Positions 51,054-60,330 of a stretch of DNA of 64,000 nucleotides are shown here, in pieces. The position numbers and the translations under genes are program-made. Each line of letters starts with the position of its first letter. Positions within the stretch are counted from its first letter, which is position 1. The notes under the pieces were generated by a model. That model saw only the letters and a list, made by a program, of their open reading frames with translations, was not told where the DNA came from and ran no database searches. Location: the NCBI GenBank assembly GCA_947446925.1, contig CANFHU010000001.1, forward strand, positions 124,001 through 188,000. Direction: 5' to 3'. This stretch comes from Flavobacteriia bacterium. GTDB taxonomy: Bacteria > Bacteroidota > Bacteroidia > Flavobacteriales_D > Crocinitomicaceae.

Positions 51054-51195
51054 ATTAGAGACCTTTTTTTGTATCCATTTGGTAATAGGACACATATAAA
51101 GTGTAAAAAACAGAAAAAACATTAACAAAATCTACTCAAAATTGGCTAAAATTTGAATAATAAATTATACTTAATACTATAGATATTTGTTATTC

Positions 51196-51528
51196 ATGGA
51201 ACATAGAGGTGAAATTATTGAGCAAGCTGTGCGAAAAAGTGGGATGCCACTCGTCACAATTTCTAAAAAAATGGGAAAAAGTCGAAGATGGCTTTATTTA
51301 CAATTTGAAAATCCGTTAGTATCCCTAGATGTGGTTTTACAAATTGGGAAAATTATTTATTATGATTTTTCGGATGAAATTCAATTGTTAAAAGTACATA
51401 CGTTCGTTTCCGAACCAGAAATTTCAAACGTACAAGAAGAAATAGTATATTGGAAAGAAAAGTACTTCAAAGTAATGGAGGAATACCATATATTATTGAA
51501 GAAAATCGCATTTTTAGAAATGAAGTAA
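51196..51528 (+). CDS. Small HTH protein with C-terminal coiled coil
   Basis: About 110 residues from the ATG at 51196 (MEHRGEIIEQAVRKSG). Residues about 5-40 form a helix-turn-helix (IIEQAVRKSGMPLVTISKKM, then GKSRRWLYLQFEN); residues about 80-110 form a heptad-rich coiled coil (QEEIVYWKEKYFKVMEEYHI). It is probably a dimeric transcriptional regulator. No ligand domain. Its stop abuts the opposing YqaA-type gene with no spacer. The 142-base gap before it shows no clear promoter. Confidence 0.72.
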   Translation: MEHRGEIIEQAVRKSGMPLVTISKKMGKSRRWLYLQFENPLVSLDVVLQIGKIIYYDFSDEIQLLKVHTFVSEPEISNVQEEIVYWKEKYFKVMEEYHILLKKIAFLEMK

Positions 51529-51987
51529 CTACCAATAGTAGTATACTAAATACAAAAGTAAGTAGCGTAAAAATTTACCTACTATCATCCACAAAAATGT
51601 GGGTATTGGGTTACTTCTAAAATAACCTAAAACGACAAGTAATGGATCTCCAATAAATGGTATCCACGAAAAAAACGCAATGGGTGAGCCATATTTAATC
51701 ACCCATTTTTCATTTTTTGTAATTGTATTTTCTTTTACTCCAATGCGTTTTAACCACAATGGATTTCCAAGTCTTCCGATAAAATAATTACTTGCTCCAC
51801 CCAAAGAATTACCAAGTGTAGAGATGGATAAACAAATCGTCGGATCTACCCCTTTTGTTAGAAAAAATAACAGGATTGCTTCAGAACTAAAAGGTAAAAT
51901 TGTTGCGGAAAGAAATGTTGCTAGAAACAATCCAACTAAACCGAGCGATTCTAAAGCCATTTTTACATTTTTTTCAAAGATAGTCAT
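51529..51987 (-). CDS. YqaA/DedA-family membrane protein
   Basis: A 152-residue integral membrane protein with four to five helices. The family core is seen in FLSATILPFSSEAILLFFLT, STLGNSLGGASNYFIGRLG, KYGSPIAFFSWIPFIGDPLL and VVLGYFRSNPIPTFLWM. DedA-superfamily members move or flip phospholipids or carrier lipids; YqaA-type members are shorter and uncharacterised. It is divergent from the Ppx/GppA gene (47 bases apart). Confidence 0.88.
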   Translation of the reverse strand: MTIFEKNVKMALESLGLVGLFLATFLSATILPFSSEAILLFFLTKGVDPTICLSISTLGNSLGGASNYFIGRLGNPLWLKRIGVKENTITKNEKWVIKYGSPIAFFSWIPFIGDPLLVVLGYFRSNPIPTFLWMIVGKFLRYLLLYLVYYYW

Positions 51988-52034
51988 TCAAAATATTTAT
52001 CTTCGTTGCACACGATTGAAAGAGAAAATAATAG

Positions 52035-52922
52035 ATGAAGTTTGGCGCAATAGATATAGGTACAAATGCAGCACGCTTGTTAATTGGAGAAGTTTGTAAA
52101 GATGGGGATCACGCTTTTATAAAAAAACTCTCGTATACACGCGTTCCTTTGCGCTTAGGTGGGGATGTTTTTGAGAACGGAATGATTTCTCCTAAAAAAG
52201 AAGAAGAGTTTATCAAAACCATCAAGGCATTTAAATTAATTTCTGAAATCTTTGACGTAAAAGATATTCGTGCCTGTGCTACCTCTGCCATGCGTGAGGC
52301 ATCTAATGGTGAAAAAGTTGCCAAAGAAATACTCAAACAAACGAAAATTAAAATTGATGTCATCAGTGGTGACGAAGAAGCACGTTTAATTTTCGGAACC
52401 TTTTTCTTATTAGATTTTGACAAAAATATTCCATTTTTAGTAATCGATGTTGGTGGAGGAAGTACCGAAATCAGTGTGTTTGAAAAAGGAGAAAAAGTAG
52501 CTGCAAAATCTTTTCAAGTCGGTACAGTTCGCTTATTAAAGGGCAAAGCTAATCCTGAAATTTGGGAAGAAATCAAAGTATGGTTACACCAAAATGTAGA
52601 TGAAAGTATTGAACATACTTATTTCGCCACAGGAGGTAATATCAATAAAGTGCACAAGATGGTTGGAACAAAACAATCAGGTCCATTATCGGTGGTTAAA
52701 ATGAATGCACTTCGCAATGAATTGAATAAATTGACCGTGGATCAACGCATTGATCAATTTCAATTAAAACCAGACCGGGCAGATGTAATTATCCCTGCAT
52801 GCGATATTTACAGTTTTATCTTCAAAGAATTAAAAGTAAAAGAATTTGTCGTTCCAAAAATTGGTCTTTCAGACGGTATGATTTACGACTTGTATTTAAA
52901 ATATTTACAAGAAAACGATTAG
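52035..52922 (+). CDS. Ppx/GppA-family exopolyphosphatase-like protein
   Basis: A 295-residue, two-domain ASKHA-fold protein: N-terminal phosphate-binding GAIDIGTNAARLLIGEV, ATSAMREASNGEKV with SGDEEARLIF, and second-domain VIDVGGGSTEISVFEKGE. The catalytic Glu lies in SGDEEARLI. The short form without C-terminal HD domain is the usual one in this phylum. It would hydrolyse polyphosphate or pppGpp; which cannot be told. A TATCTTCG box just upstream is a near-consensus -7 element. The last 4 bases overlap the opposing AAA gene. Confidence 0.9.
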   Translation: MKFGAIDIGTNAARLLIGEVCKDGDHAFIKKLSYTRVPLRLGGDVFENGMISPKKEEEFIKTIKAFKLISEIFDVKDIRACATSAMREASNGEKVAKEILKQTKIKIDVISGDEEARLIFGTFFLLDFDKNIPFLVIDVGGGSTEISVFEKGEKVAAKSFQVGTVRLLKGKANPEIWEEIKVWLHQNVDESIEHTYFATGGNINKVHKMVGTKQSGPLSVVKMNALRNELNKLTVDQRIDQFQLKPDRADVIIPACDIYSFIFKELKVKEFVVPKIGLSDGMIYDLYLKYLQEND

Positions 52923-54607
52923 TTTTTTTTATTTTCTAGTAATTCTATCCCTTTACTAGTAATCATATACCGTTGTTCTTTATTCTTCAAGAAAGTCATA
53001 TCCGAATATACAAGTAAACCTAAATCAATTAGTGGTTTTAAAAACACTTTATTATTTCTAGACTGATTACTCACATGTAAACAATCTTCTAAAATTTCTT
53101 TCCCTTTTTTCGGTGATTCAAGACAATAGGCAAGAATTTTGAAATGTTTTGTAGTTAATAAATCCTTGCTTACAGGTAGTAATTTCTTTGTTACTTTCTG
53201 TTTTTCATAGAACACTTCTTTTTCCCGTACACTAAATGATTCGCTTTCTTCATCTGAAGCAATTTGAACTTTTAACCACAAAATATAATCCTCTATTTTG
53301 GAAACTAAAAAATATGGTAGACTCAATAAATAGAATTTTTTACCGGATTGAGTATTATGTTTATCAAGCATTATTTTACCTGCATAAAATCGAATTGCGT
53401 AATTAATTCGTGCATTATCAAGGTACAATTGTAAAGACTTTAATGTTCCTGTTGCGCCAGATTTAACCTCTATTGGAATAACTTCCCCTTGAAATGAGTA
53501 GATAAAATCCAATTCAGCCGAAGATTGGCTTTTTTCTCGAATCCAGAACGATAGACCCTTAAGCGTTAATGTTTGGAAAGCGAGTAATTCTTGTCCAACC
53601 AAATGTTCTATCAATTTTCCTTGATAAATAGTATTTAAATCTTTTGTTCCTATCAACTCTTTTTGTAACCCTACCGAATAGTTGATCAATCCACTGTCTA
53701 AAAATTGTAGACGTGGTGTTTTATTGCGATCTTCTTCCATAGGTAATCCGTATCCAGTAGTTGGATAAATCACATGCAATAAATGTGTCTTTTGTAAAGC
53801 ATTTAGTACTTCTGAAATTTCTGTAGACGAATAGTTAGCGTTTCCAAAGCGTTGGAAAGAAACTCTTTTACCAGCATGAATCACAGCTTGTTGTATTGCA
53901 AAACGGATTAACTGCAATTGTTTTGGAGATTTTGCATACTTTTCTGCATCATCTAGATAAGAACGAAGCAAAGAATCATAAATTTCTCCTAATGCTGTTA
54001 TGTCTTTATGCTTCAAATAATGTTGGATAACCTCTGGCATTCCCCCCAATAAAGCATAGGTATGAAACAAACGTAAACAAGCCTCATGCGCTACGGTTCT
54101 CATAGGTATCGTAGTAAGTTCTTGGATTAAATCTTCCCTACCACTTGCAAGTAAAAATTCTTCAAACGATACAGGTCGAAGTACTTTATATTCCACACGC
54201 CCTACTGGAAATGTGATGTTTTTTCCAAGTAACGTTTCTAGCATACTGCCTGCAGCAATTACAGCTAATTGTGGCATTTCTTCTTTATAGTAGCGTAATA
54301 AGTTGACCACATGCGGAGCTTCTTGCAGTTCATCAATAAACAAAAGCGTGTCTTCAATACAGGCAAATTGCTTTCCTTTTTCAATAAAAATTCGCTCAGT
54401 AATTTGGTGAACATCATTGGAAGTATCAAACAATTCAAGGTCTTGTTTACGTTCTAGATTTAAATAAATGTATTGTTTAAATTGTTTTCCGAATTCGTTA
54501 ATAACGGTTGTTTTTCCAACTTGTCGTGCTCCACGAATAATGAGTGGTTTTCGTGAGGTGGAAATTTTCCATTTGTCTAATTCCTTTAATATTCTCCTGT
54601 AAAACAT
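52919..54607 (-). CDS. AAA_14/DUF4143 ATPase with C-terminal winged-helix-like extension
   Basis: About 562 residues from ATG 54607 (a TTG lies 9 bases upstream). The AAA_14 domain (about 15-150) has Walker A GARQVGKTTVI and Walker B LLFIDELQEAP. DUF4143 (about 200-390) includes RIREKSQSSAELDFIYSFQ-type text near a PD-(D/E)xK-like E-x-D...E-V-K (ELDFIYSFQGEVIPIEVKSG). Most relatives end there at about 400-440 residues; here a further 120-130 residues form a winged-helix-like tail (LTTKHFKILAYCLESPKKGK, LIDLGLLVYSD). Role unknown. Iteron-like repeats lie directly upstream. Confidence 0.85.
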   Translation of the reverse strand: MFYRRILKELDKWKISTSRKPLIIRGARQVGKTTVINEFGKQFKQYIYLNLERKQDLELFDTSNDVHQITERIFIEKGKQFACIEDTLLFIDELQEAPHVVNLLRYYKEEMPQLAVIAAGSMLETLLGKNITFPVGRVEYKVLRPVSFEEFLLASGREDLIQELTTIPMRTVAHEACLRLFHTYALLGGMPEVIQHYLKHKDITALGEIYDSLLRSYLDDAEKYAKSPKQLQLIRFAIQQAVIHAGKRVSFQRFGNANYSSTEISEVLNALQKTHLLHVIYPTTGYGLPMEEDRNKTPRLQFLDSGLINYSVGLQKELIGTKDLNTIYQGKLIEHLVGQELLAFQTLTLKGLSFWIREKSQSSAELDFIYSFQGEVIPIEVKSGATGTLKSLQLYLDNARINYAIRFYAGKIMLDKHNTQSGKKFYLLSLPYFLVSKIEDYILWLKVQIASDEESESFSVREKEVFYEKQKVTKKLLPVSKDLLTTKHFKILAYCLESPKKGKEILEDCLHVSNQSRNNKVFLKPLIDLGLLVYSDMTFLKNKEQRYMITSKGIELLENKKN

Positions 54608-54655
54608 CCTTTTCAATATTACTTCTACTACGAATTTACAAAAATATATTATATT

Positions 54656-54762
54656 AAGGGTTAAAAAATGAATTATTTGAATTAAAATAAGGGTTAATTA
54701 ATGCATAAATAAAACTAAAGTAAGGGTTAATTAATTAATAATTCAAAAAAAATAAGAGTTAT
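54656..54762. repeat. Four iteron-like direct repeats, period 33/33/32 bp
   Basis: AAGGGTTAA begins at 54656, 54689 and 54722, and a degenerate AAGAGTTAT at 54754. The second and third copies share AAGGGTTAATTAAT. The spacings of 33, 33 and 32 bp equal about three helical turns, so bound proteins would line up on one face. The array fills the 151-base spacer upstream of the AAA/DUF4143 gene, its fourth unit touching the stop of the AlgJ-like gene. It is probably a promoter operator. Confidence 0.7.
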
Positions 54763-55895
54763 TTAGTTTTTCGATAGGAAAAATACATGCTTTCAATCGC
54801 TCCCCAACCTAACTTTGGTAAAGTTGCTTCTGTTGCTAAAATAACGATTACATCTTTCGAAGCGATACATTTTTTCAAATCTAGATCTCTAACTTTCAAG
54901 GGTTTGGAGTAACTTTCTGGATATACTTCTTCATTATAAAACCAAAATTGATTATCGGTAAACACATTAGAAATTCCAAAATTGAACATTCCCCAATAAA
55001 AACTATCTGAAATGAAAAGGCTACTGGGTTTGACTTTGTTGCTATCATTTTCAAATTGAAAAACTGGATAAGCCATTGGATTGTCTGTTATTTTGTGTAA
55101 TAAATTCATTCCATAACCTATGTCGTAGTCTGTGTCTTTTGCATCTTCAATCGTAATTTTATTCCAATAGATATGTGGCATTTTTATACCTCTTTTGGAT
55201 TCGATATAATGTATGATAGAATCTGCCGCAATCCCCATTCCGTAGATACTCCAATGAATTCCATATTTAGGATATAGTGGATAGGTAGACTTATTTTTTT
55301 GCTGTAAAAAATACGCATTGAAATCTATACAGTTGATTTTCATTTTTTTACAAATCGAAATATAGGTTTTATAATTTGTTTGTTTAGGTTTTACTTTGTA
55401 TGCTTTTGGAAAATATTCTGGATAAAATGACCCCTTACCTGCCGCAAAAATTAAGATGAATGTTTTATTTAATTTTTGGAGAGTATCTTGCAAATATTTA
55501 ATTTTTGACAAGCGTGATTTGATTGCTTTTTCACCAACAAAATCCCATCCATTATAGGCTTTGAGGTAATTTTCTTCATATAAATAATTGTTTTTACCAA
55601 TTAATACACCATTTGCTTTTGCTTTATTGAATAAACTAAACGCAATTTGATTATGTGTTCGAATGAATAAACTTCTAAACCCGAAACTTTCATCTAAATA
55701 TTTTTCACTTTGTTTTTGGTATTCGCCAGTAAACCAATTTTTTATGGAAAACACTGCTTTTTGTGGAGGAGTTATTGCACCACTTAAGGGCTCTACATCT
55801 ATGAAATTAAATTTTTTCTGTATTGTAGGAAGTAACAGAAAACTTAGAAAACCGATTAGAATTATTACCCGATATGTCTTGTAAATCTTATGCAT
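54759..55895 (-). CDS. AlgJ/AlgX-like SGNH-type acetylation partner (DHHW family)
   Basis: A 378-residue protein with one N-terminal membrane anchor (VIILIGFLSFLLLPTI) and a periplasmic domain. Motifs of the AlgJ/AlgX/DHHW group are LIGKNNYLYEENYLKAYNGW and the catalytic-type Y-G-I-H-W-S-IYGMGIAADSII. SLFISDSFYWGMFNFG could hold the nucleophile Ser. The partner MBOAT gene is immediately upstream with a TAATG overlap, as in surface-polysaccharide O-acetylation systems. The target polymer is unknown; no polysaccharide locus is in the window. Confidence 0.82.
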   Translation of the reverse strand: MHKIYKTYRVIILIGFLSFLLLPTIQKKFNFIDVEPLSGAITPPQKAVFSIKNWFTGEYQKQSEKYLDESFGFRSLFIRTHNQIAFSLFNKAKANGVLIGKNNYLYEENYLKAYNGWDFVGEKAIKSRLSKIKYLQDTLQKLNKTFILIFAAGKGSFYPEYFPKAYKVKPKQTNYKTYISICKKMKINCIDFNAYFLQQKNKSTYPLYPKYGIHWSIYGMGIAADSIIHYIESKRGIKMPHIYWNKITIEDAKDTDYDIGYGMNLLHKITDNPMAYPVFQFENDSNKVKPSSLFISDSFYWGMFNFGISNVFTDNQFWFYNEEVYPESYSKPLKVRDLDLKKCIASKDVIVILATEATLPKLGWGAIESMYFSYRKTK

Positions 55896-57316
55896 TAAAA
55901 CCTAAAATAAATAAATGGATTAAAATTAAAAGAAGTAATAAACGCAATAGAAAGTATCAATAATCCAAAAGAAATTGCACCAATTAAAAGATGTTTTGGA
56001 AAGTTATATTCTTGTTGATAAAATGAAAGTTGCATTTTTTGACCCCACGAAAAATAAGCTAAAAAGGAACTAATAATCGCAATTATAAAATAAGTCAAAA
56101 ATTCACTATCTATCTGATAATAATTATATTGATTAAAGTTTACCATTTGTTTTAGGTAGTTAAATAAAGGTTTAATAGTATCAATACGAAAGAATACCCA
56201 ACCAATACAAACAATCATGAAAGTAATTAAGGTACTTATTAGTCTCCCTGTTTTTTGATACCATTTCAATAAAAACAAACGTTCTAAAATCAAAAACAAA
56301 CCATGGTAAGCACCCCATAAAATAAAGTTCCAAGATGCTCCATGCCAGAATCCGGAAGCAATGAATACAATTCCTAAATTGAAATACAAGCGTTTTGCAT
56401 CTACTTTATTTCCTCCCAAAGGAATATAAAGGTAATTACGCATCCAATTTCCTAGCGAAATATGCCAACGTCTCCAAAAATCAGTAACACTATTTGCGAT
56501 GTATGGATTATTGAAATTCTCAGGAAGTTTAAACCCAACCATTTTCGCTAAACCAATCGCCATATCCGAATAACCTGAAAAATCAAAATAAAGTTGAAAA
56601 GTATAACAAAGCACACCAATCCATGCAGTAGAAGCACCTAAATTTTCATAATTCATCCCAAAGATCACATCTGCATGTTCTCCTAAATGATTTGCAATTA
56701 TCACCTTCTTTGCTAAACCAATAATAAATTGATACAAACCAATTAAACGATTGTCTTGCGTGTCATTCATCGTACGATCTTCTAATTGATCAGCCATATC
56801 GTGGTAACGAATAATTGGTCCGGCAATCAACTTGGGAAAGAACAGAATATACAGTAAATAATTTTTAAAATTTGTTAATGGTTGGTGGATTCGCCGATAT
56901 ACATCTACCACATAAGTAATGGTTTCGAAGGTATAAAACGAAATTCCTATCGGTAATATCAACTTCGTCCAAACGATATTTTTAAGACCAAAAAGCGACA
57001 ATACCTCGTTGATGTTTTCTACAAAGAAATTGGAATATTTGAAATAAACTAATAACCCAATGTTGATCGATATTGAAAGTGTAAGTAAGATTTTTCGTTT
57101 TCGTTCATTAGCAGATTGATGCATCCATTTGACTAAATGAAAATCCATAAACGTTGTTCCGACTAACACAAAAATAAAAACAGGTGCACCCCAACTGTAG
57201 AAAGCAATACTAAAAAAAAGTAAAATATAATTTTTAAATCGTTTCCCTACAACATAATAACTTACTAAAAATAGTGGAAGAAAATAAAGGAGGAAAAGAA
57301 TACTACTGAAAACCAA
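55895..57316 (-). CDS. MBOAT family O-acyltransferase (AlgI-like)
   Basis: A 473-residue polytopic inner-membrane protein with about eleven helices, started by TTG (MVFSSILFLLYFLPLFL in the mature reading), which is a typical AlgI N-terminus. The catalytic His lies in GFWHGASWNFILWGAYHGLF; NNPYIANSVTDFWRRWHISL is the other AlgI hallmark. It passes acetyl groups across the membrane to the AlgJ-like partner encoded next. It is divergent from dxs. Confidence 0.93.
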   Translation of the reverse strand: MVFSSILFLLYFLPLFLVSYYVVGKRFKNYILLFFSIAFYSWGAPVFIFVLVGTTFMDFHLVKWMHQSANERKRKILLTLSISINIGLLVYFKYSNFFVENINEVLSLFGLKNIVWTKLILPIGISFYTFETITYVVDVYRRIHQPLTNFKNYLLYILFFPKLIAGPIIRYHDMADQLEDRTMNDTQDNRLIGLYQFIIGLAKKVIIANHLGEHADVIFGMNYENLGASTAWIGVLCYTFQLYFDFSGYSDMAIGLAKMVGFKLPENFNNPYIANSVTDFWRRWHISLGNWMRNYLYIPLGGNKVDAKRLYFNLGIVFIASGFWHGASWNFILWGAYHGLFLILERLFLLKWYQKTGRLISTLITFMIVCIGWVFFRIDTIKPLFNYLKQMVNFNQYNYYQIDSEFLTYFIIAIISSFLAYFSWGQKMQLSFYQQEYNFPKHLLIGAISFGLLILSIAFITSFNFNPFIYFRF

Positions 57317-57418
57317 AAGAGAAAAAATGAAAACAAATATATCTTTTTTTTCATTCTAAACATTTCAAATAAAATATAATTTTGATTGTTTTAGAAACAG
57401 GAATTAACCTTTATTCAG

Positions 57419-57449
57419 TTGTATTTCTCTCTAATAAAGAATATCTTTG
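57419..57449 (+). promoter_or_regulatory. Consensus Bacteroidota promoter of dxs
   Basis: TTG at 57419-57421, 20 bases, then TATCTTTG at 57442-57449: an exact TTG-N20-TAnnTTTG promoter. Transcription would begin near 57456, which excludes the earlier TTG-type start at 57447 and fixes the ATG at 57471. Confidence 0.8.
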
Positions 57450-57470
57450 TTAGTCAAACCTACCCCGACT

Positions 57471-59429
57471 ATGAGTAAATACAAAGCAGGTCCTTTTCTA
57501 GAAAAAATCGTTGTTCCTAGCGATTTACGCAATAAGTTTACTGTGAGTGATTTACCTCAAGTATCCGATGAACTTCGTCAATACATTGTGGATGTTATTT
57601 CTGAAATTGGAAATAGCCACTTTGGTGCAAGTTTAGGGGTGGTTGAATTGACGGTTGCTTTACATTATGTGTTTAACACACCGTATGACCAATTAGTATG
57701 GGATGTAGGTCACCAAGCCTATGGACATAAAATTTTAACTGGTCGTCGCGATGTTTTTCATACCAACCGAATCAAAGGGGGAATTTCAGGATTCCCAAAA
57801 CGAAGCGAAAGTGAATATGATACTTTTGGTGTAGGTCACTCTTCTACTTCTATTTCTGCGGCATTGGGTATGGCAGTTGCGAATCGTTACAAAGGGGAAA
57901 AAAATAGACAACACATTGCAGTTATCGGTGATGGTGCAATGACTGCTGGTTTGGCTTTTGAAGGAATGAACCATGCTGGTTTTGAAAAAGATGCTAATTT
58001 ATTGGTGGTGTTAAACGACAACTGTATGTCGATTGACCCTAACGTAGGTGCATTGAAAGAATATTTGACGGATATTACGACTTCTCATACATACAATAAG
58101 GTAAAAGATGAGGTGTGGAAAATGCTGGGTAAAATTTCCAAATTTGGTCCAGATGCTCAAGCAGTTGTATCCAAAATTTCGCATTCTTTGAAAAGTACCT
58201 TGTTAAAGCAAAGTAACTTATTTGAATCGTTGCAATTCCGTTATTTCGGACCTGTAGATGGACACGATGTAGAAGGATTAGCAAAAGTATTAGAAGATTT
58301 AAAACACATTCCTGGACCTAAAATTTTACATTGTATTACCGTAAAAGGGAAAGGATATAAATATTCCGAAGAAGGTGATCCAACCAAATGGCATGCACCT
58401 GGAATTTTCAATAAAGAGACAGGGGAAATCATTAAAATAGTTCCTAAGTCACCACAAGCACCAAGGTACCAAGATGTTTTTGGACATACAATTGTAGAAT
58501 TGGCGGAAAAGAACGATAAAATTATGGGCGTAACGCCAGCGATGCCTTCTGGTTCTTCTTTAAATATTATGATGGAAGCAATGCCTGATCGTGCGTTTGA
58601 CGTTGGGATTGCAGAACAACATGCTGTAACATTCTCAGCGGGTTTAGCAACACAAGGCTTGGTTCCGTTTTGTAATATATACTCTTCGTTCATGCAACGT
58701 GCGTATGACCAAGTACTACATGATGTTGCTATTCAAAATTTGAACGTCGTTTTTTGTTTAGATCGTGGTGGATTTGTAGGTGCTGATGGCGCTACACACC
58801 ATGGATTATATGACATTGCGTACATGCGTATGATACCAAACATGGTTGTTTCTTCTCCTATGAATGAAGCAGAATTACGTGACTTGATGTATACAGCACA
58901 ACAAGAAAACATGGGGCCTTTCTCCATTCGTTATCCACGTGGAAATGGAGTGATGTTGGAATGGAAAACTCCTATGAAAGCAATTAAGGTTGGAACAGGA
59001 CGAAAATTGACCGAAGGGAAAGACATCGCGTTTGTAACGATTGGTCCTATTGGAAATTTTGCGCAAGAAGCAATAAAAGAATTAAACCTTCTTGGAATAT
59101 CGGCTGCACATTATGATTTACGTTTTGTTAAACCATTGGATGAAGTCATGCTACATGAAGTATTTACGAAATTTGATAAAGTTATTACTGCCGAAGACGG
59201 TTGTTTGATGGGTGGTATGGGTAGCGCAATTCTCGAATTTATGGGAGATCACCAATATAGTGCAAAGGTTGTTCGATTGGGTGTGCCTGATACATACATA
59301 CATCATGGAACTCCTGCAGAATTATATGCAGAAGCAGGATTTGATACTGCTGCCATGTTGGCGCATGCTAAGCAACTGGTTGGATATTCCTCCGCGAAAT
59401 TGGATATCTCGCAAGACAAGGTTGGTTAA
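57471..59429 (+). CDS. dxs: 1-deoxy-D-xylulose-5-phosphate synthase
   Basis: About 652 residues. A thiamine-diphosphate enzyme joining pyruvate and glyceraldehyde-3-phosphate, first step of the MEP isoprenoid pathway. It shows VWDVGHQAYGHKILTGRRD, GVGHSSTSISAALGMA, the ThDP motif VIGDGAMTAGLAFEGMNHAG with NDNCMSI, DGHDVEGL, and IAEQHAVTFSAGLATQG with the catalytic Glu; a transketolase C domain follows. Start at ATG 57471 is set by the upstream promoter. The EamA gene follows after only a few bases. Confidence 0.97.
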   Translation: MSKYKAGPFLEKIVVPSDLRNKFTVSDLPQVSDELRQYIVDVISEIGNSHFGASLGVVELTVALHYVFNTPYDQLVWDVGHQAYGHKILTGRRDVFHTNRIKGGISGFPKRSESEYDTFGVGHSSTSISAALGMAVANRYKGEKNRQHIAVIGDGAMTAGLAFEGMNHAGFEKDANLLVVLNDNCMSIDPNVGALKEYLTDITTSHTYNKVKDEVWKMLGKISKFGPDAQAVVSKISHSLKSTLLKQSNLFESLQFRYFGPVDGHDVEGLAKVLEDLKHIPGPKILHCITVKGKGYKYSEEGDPTKWHAPGIFNKETGEIIKIVPKSPQAPRYQDVFGHTIVELAEKNDKIMGVTPAMPSGSSLNIMMEAMPDRAFDVGIAEQHAVTFSAGLATQGLVPFCNIYSSFMQRAYDQVLHDVAIQNLNVVFCLDRGGFVGADGATHHGLYDIAYMRMIPNMVVSSPMNEAELRDLMYTAQQENMGPFSIRYPRGNGVMLEWKTPMKAIKVGTGRKLTEGKDIAFVTIGPIGNFAQEAIKELNLLGISAAHYDLRFVKPLDEVMLHEVFTKFDKVITAEDGCLMGGMGSAILEFMGDHQYSAKVVRLGVPDTYIHHGTPAELYAEAGFDTAAMLAHAKQLVGYSSAKLDISQDKVG

Positions 59430-59433
59430 GCAC

Positions 59434-60330
59434 TTGTTTCATAAATATAAATACCATATTGTTCTACATCTCATCATTTTTTGTTGGGGATTTACAGGGA
59501 TATTAGGAAAACTCATCCATCTTTCGGCTGAAAAAATTGTATGGTTTCGCTGTATTATTGCTTTTCTATCCATGTTTATCGCATTGAAAATAGTTCGATT
59601 ACCGATACGTATACGATCTAAAAAATATTTCTGGATAACGTTAGGGGTTGGTGTTTTAGTTGCGTTACACTGGTGGACTTTTTATCAATCTATTTACCTT
59701 TCCACTGCATCCTTGGGGATTCTTTGTTTATCTACAGTTACACTGCATGTCACCTGGTTAGAACCATTATTATTTCGTAAACCGTTTTCATGGGTCGAAT
59801 TTTTCATGGGGTTACTAGTTGTAGTAGGAATCTATATTGTATCCGATGATTTTAAAGGAAATGAATTAATCGCACTTGCATGGGGTTTAACATCTGCGGT
59901 ATGTGCCGCTTTATTTTCTGTATTTAATGCCCATTTAGTGCACAAAATTCCTTCTACCGCAATGTCGATTCACGAAATGGGAGTTGGGTTCTTATTTTTA
60001 TCCGGAGTCTTATTTTTTCAAGGGAAAATAGATAGTCACCTATTTGAAATGACTACTTCCGATGCTTTGTGGTTATTGTTTTTGGGAATAGTTTGTACCT
60101 GTATCGCCTTCATCGTTACGATTGAAATCATGAAAAAACTAGGTGCATTCACCGTTTCCTTAAGTATAAATTTAGAACCTGTATATACGATAATTCTGGC
60201 TGTAATTATACTACAAGAACATACCTTGTTGGGTTACAAATTTTACCTTGGCGCAAGCGTAATACTTTTGGTTTTAGTAGTAAATGCTATTATTAAACGA
60301 AATAAATCTAAAACGATTATTTCAAATTAG
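59434..60330 (+). CDS. EamA/DMT-family transporter
   Basis: About 298 residues with ten membrane helices in two EamA halves: HLIIFCWGFTGILGKLIHLS, then WWTFYQSIYLSTASLGILCL and TLHVTWLEPLLFRKPFSW; the second half has FLGIVCTCIAFIVTIEIMKK and LSINLEPVYTIILAVIIL. It would move small metabolites. The open frame runs far into dxs, but membrane character starts after the dxs stop, so a TTG at 59434 is the best start (59422 also possible). Substrate unknown. It overlaps the opposing isomerase gene by 14 bases. Confidence 0.85.
   Translation: MFHKYKYHIVLHLIIFCWGFTGILGKLIHLSAEKIVWFRCIIAFLSMFIALKIVRLPIRIRSKKYFWITLGVGVLVALHWWTFYQSIYLSTASLGILCLSTVTLHVTWLEPLLFRKPFSWVEFFMGLLVVVGIYIVSDDFKGNELIALAWGLTSAVCAALFSVFNAHLVHKIPSTAMSIHEMGVGFLFLSGVLFFQGKIDSHLFEMTTSDALWLLFLGIVCTCIAFIVTIEIMKKLGAFTVSLSINLEPVYTIILAVIILQEHTLLGYKFYLGASVILLVLVVNAIIKRNKSKTIISN

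Noticed and set aside
54656-54762. Telomere-like or CRISPR-like array
   Set aside because: The units are short, only four, differ outside AAGGGTTAA, and no cas genes or unique spacers of regular type exist; an operator array fits better.
57447-57470. Earlier start for dxs (eight extra residues)
   Set aside because: It would lie on the -7 box of a consensus promoter, upstream of the expected transcription start.
59212-59433. Upstream open extension of the EamA transporter frame inside dxs
   Set aside because: The extension has no membrane character and lies wholly within dxs, which is certain. The transporter was started at a TTG just after the dxs stop.
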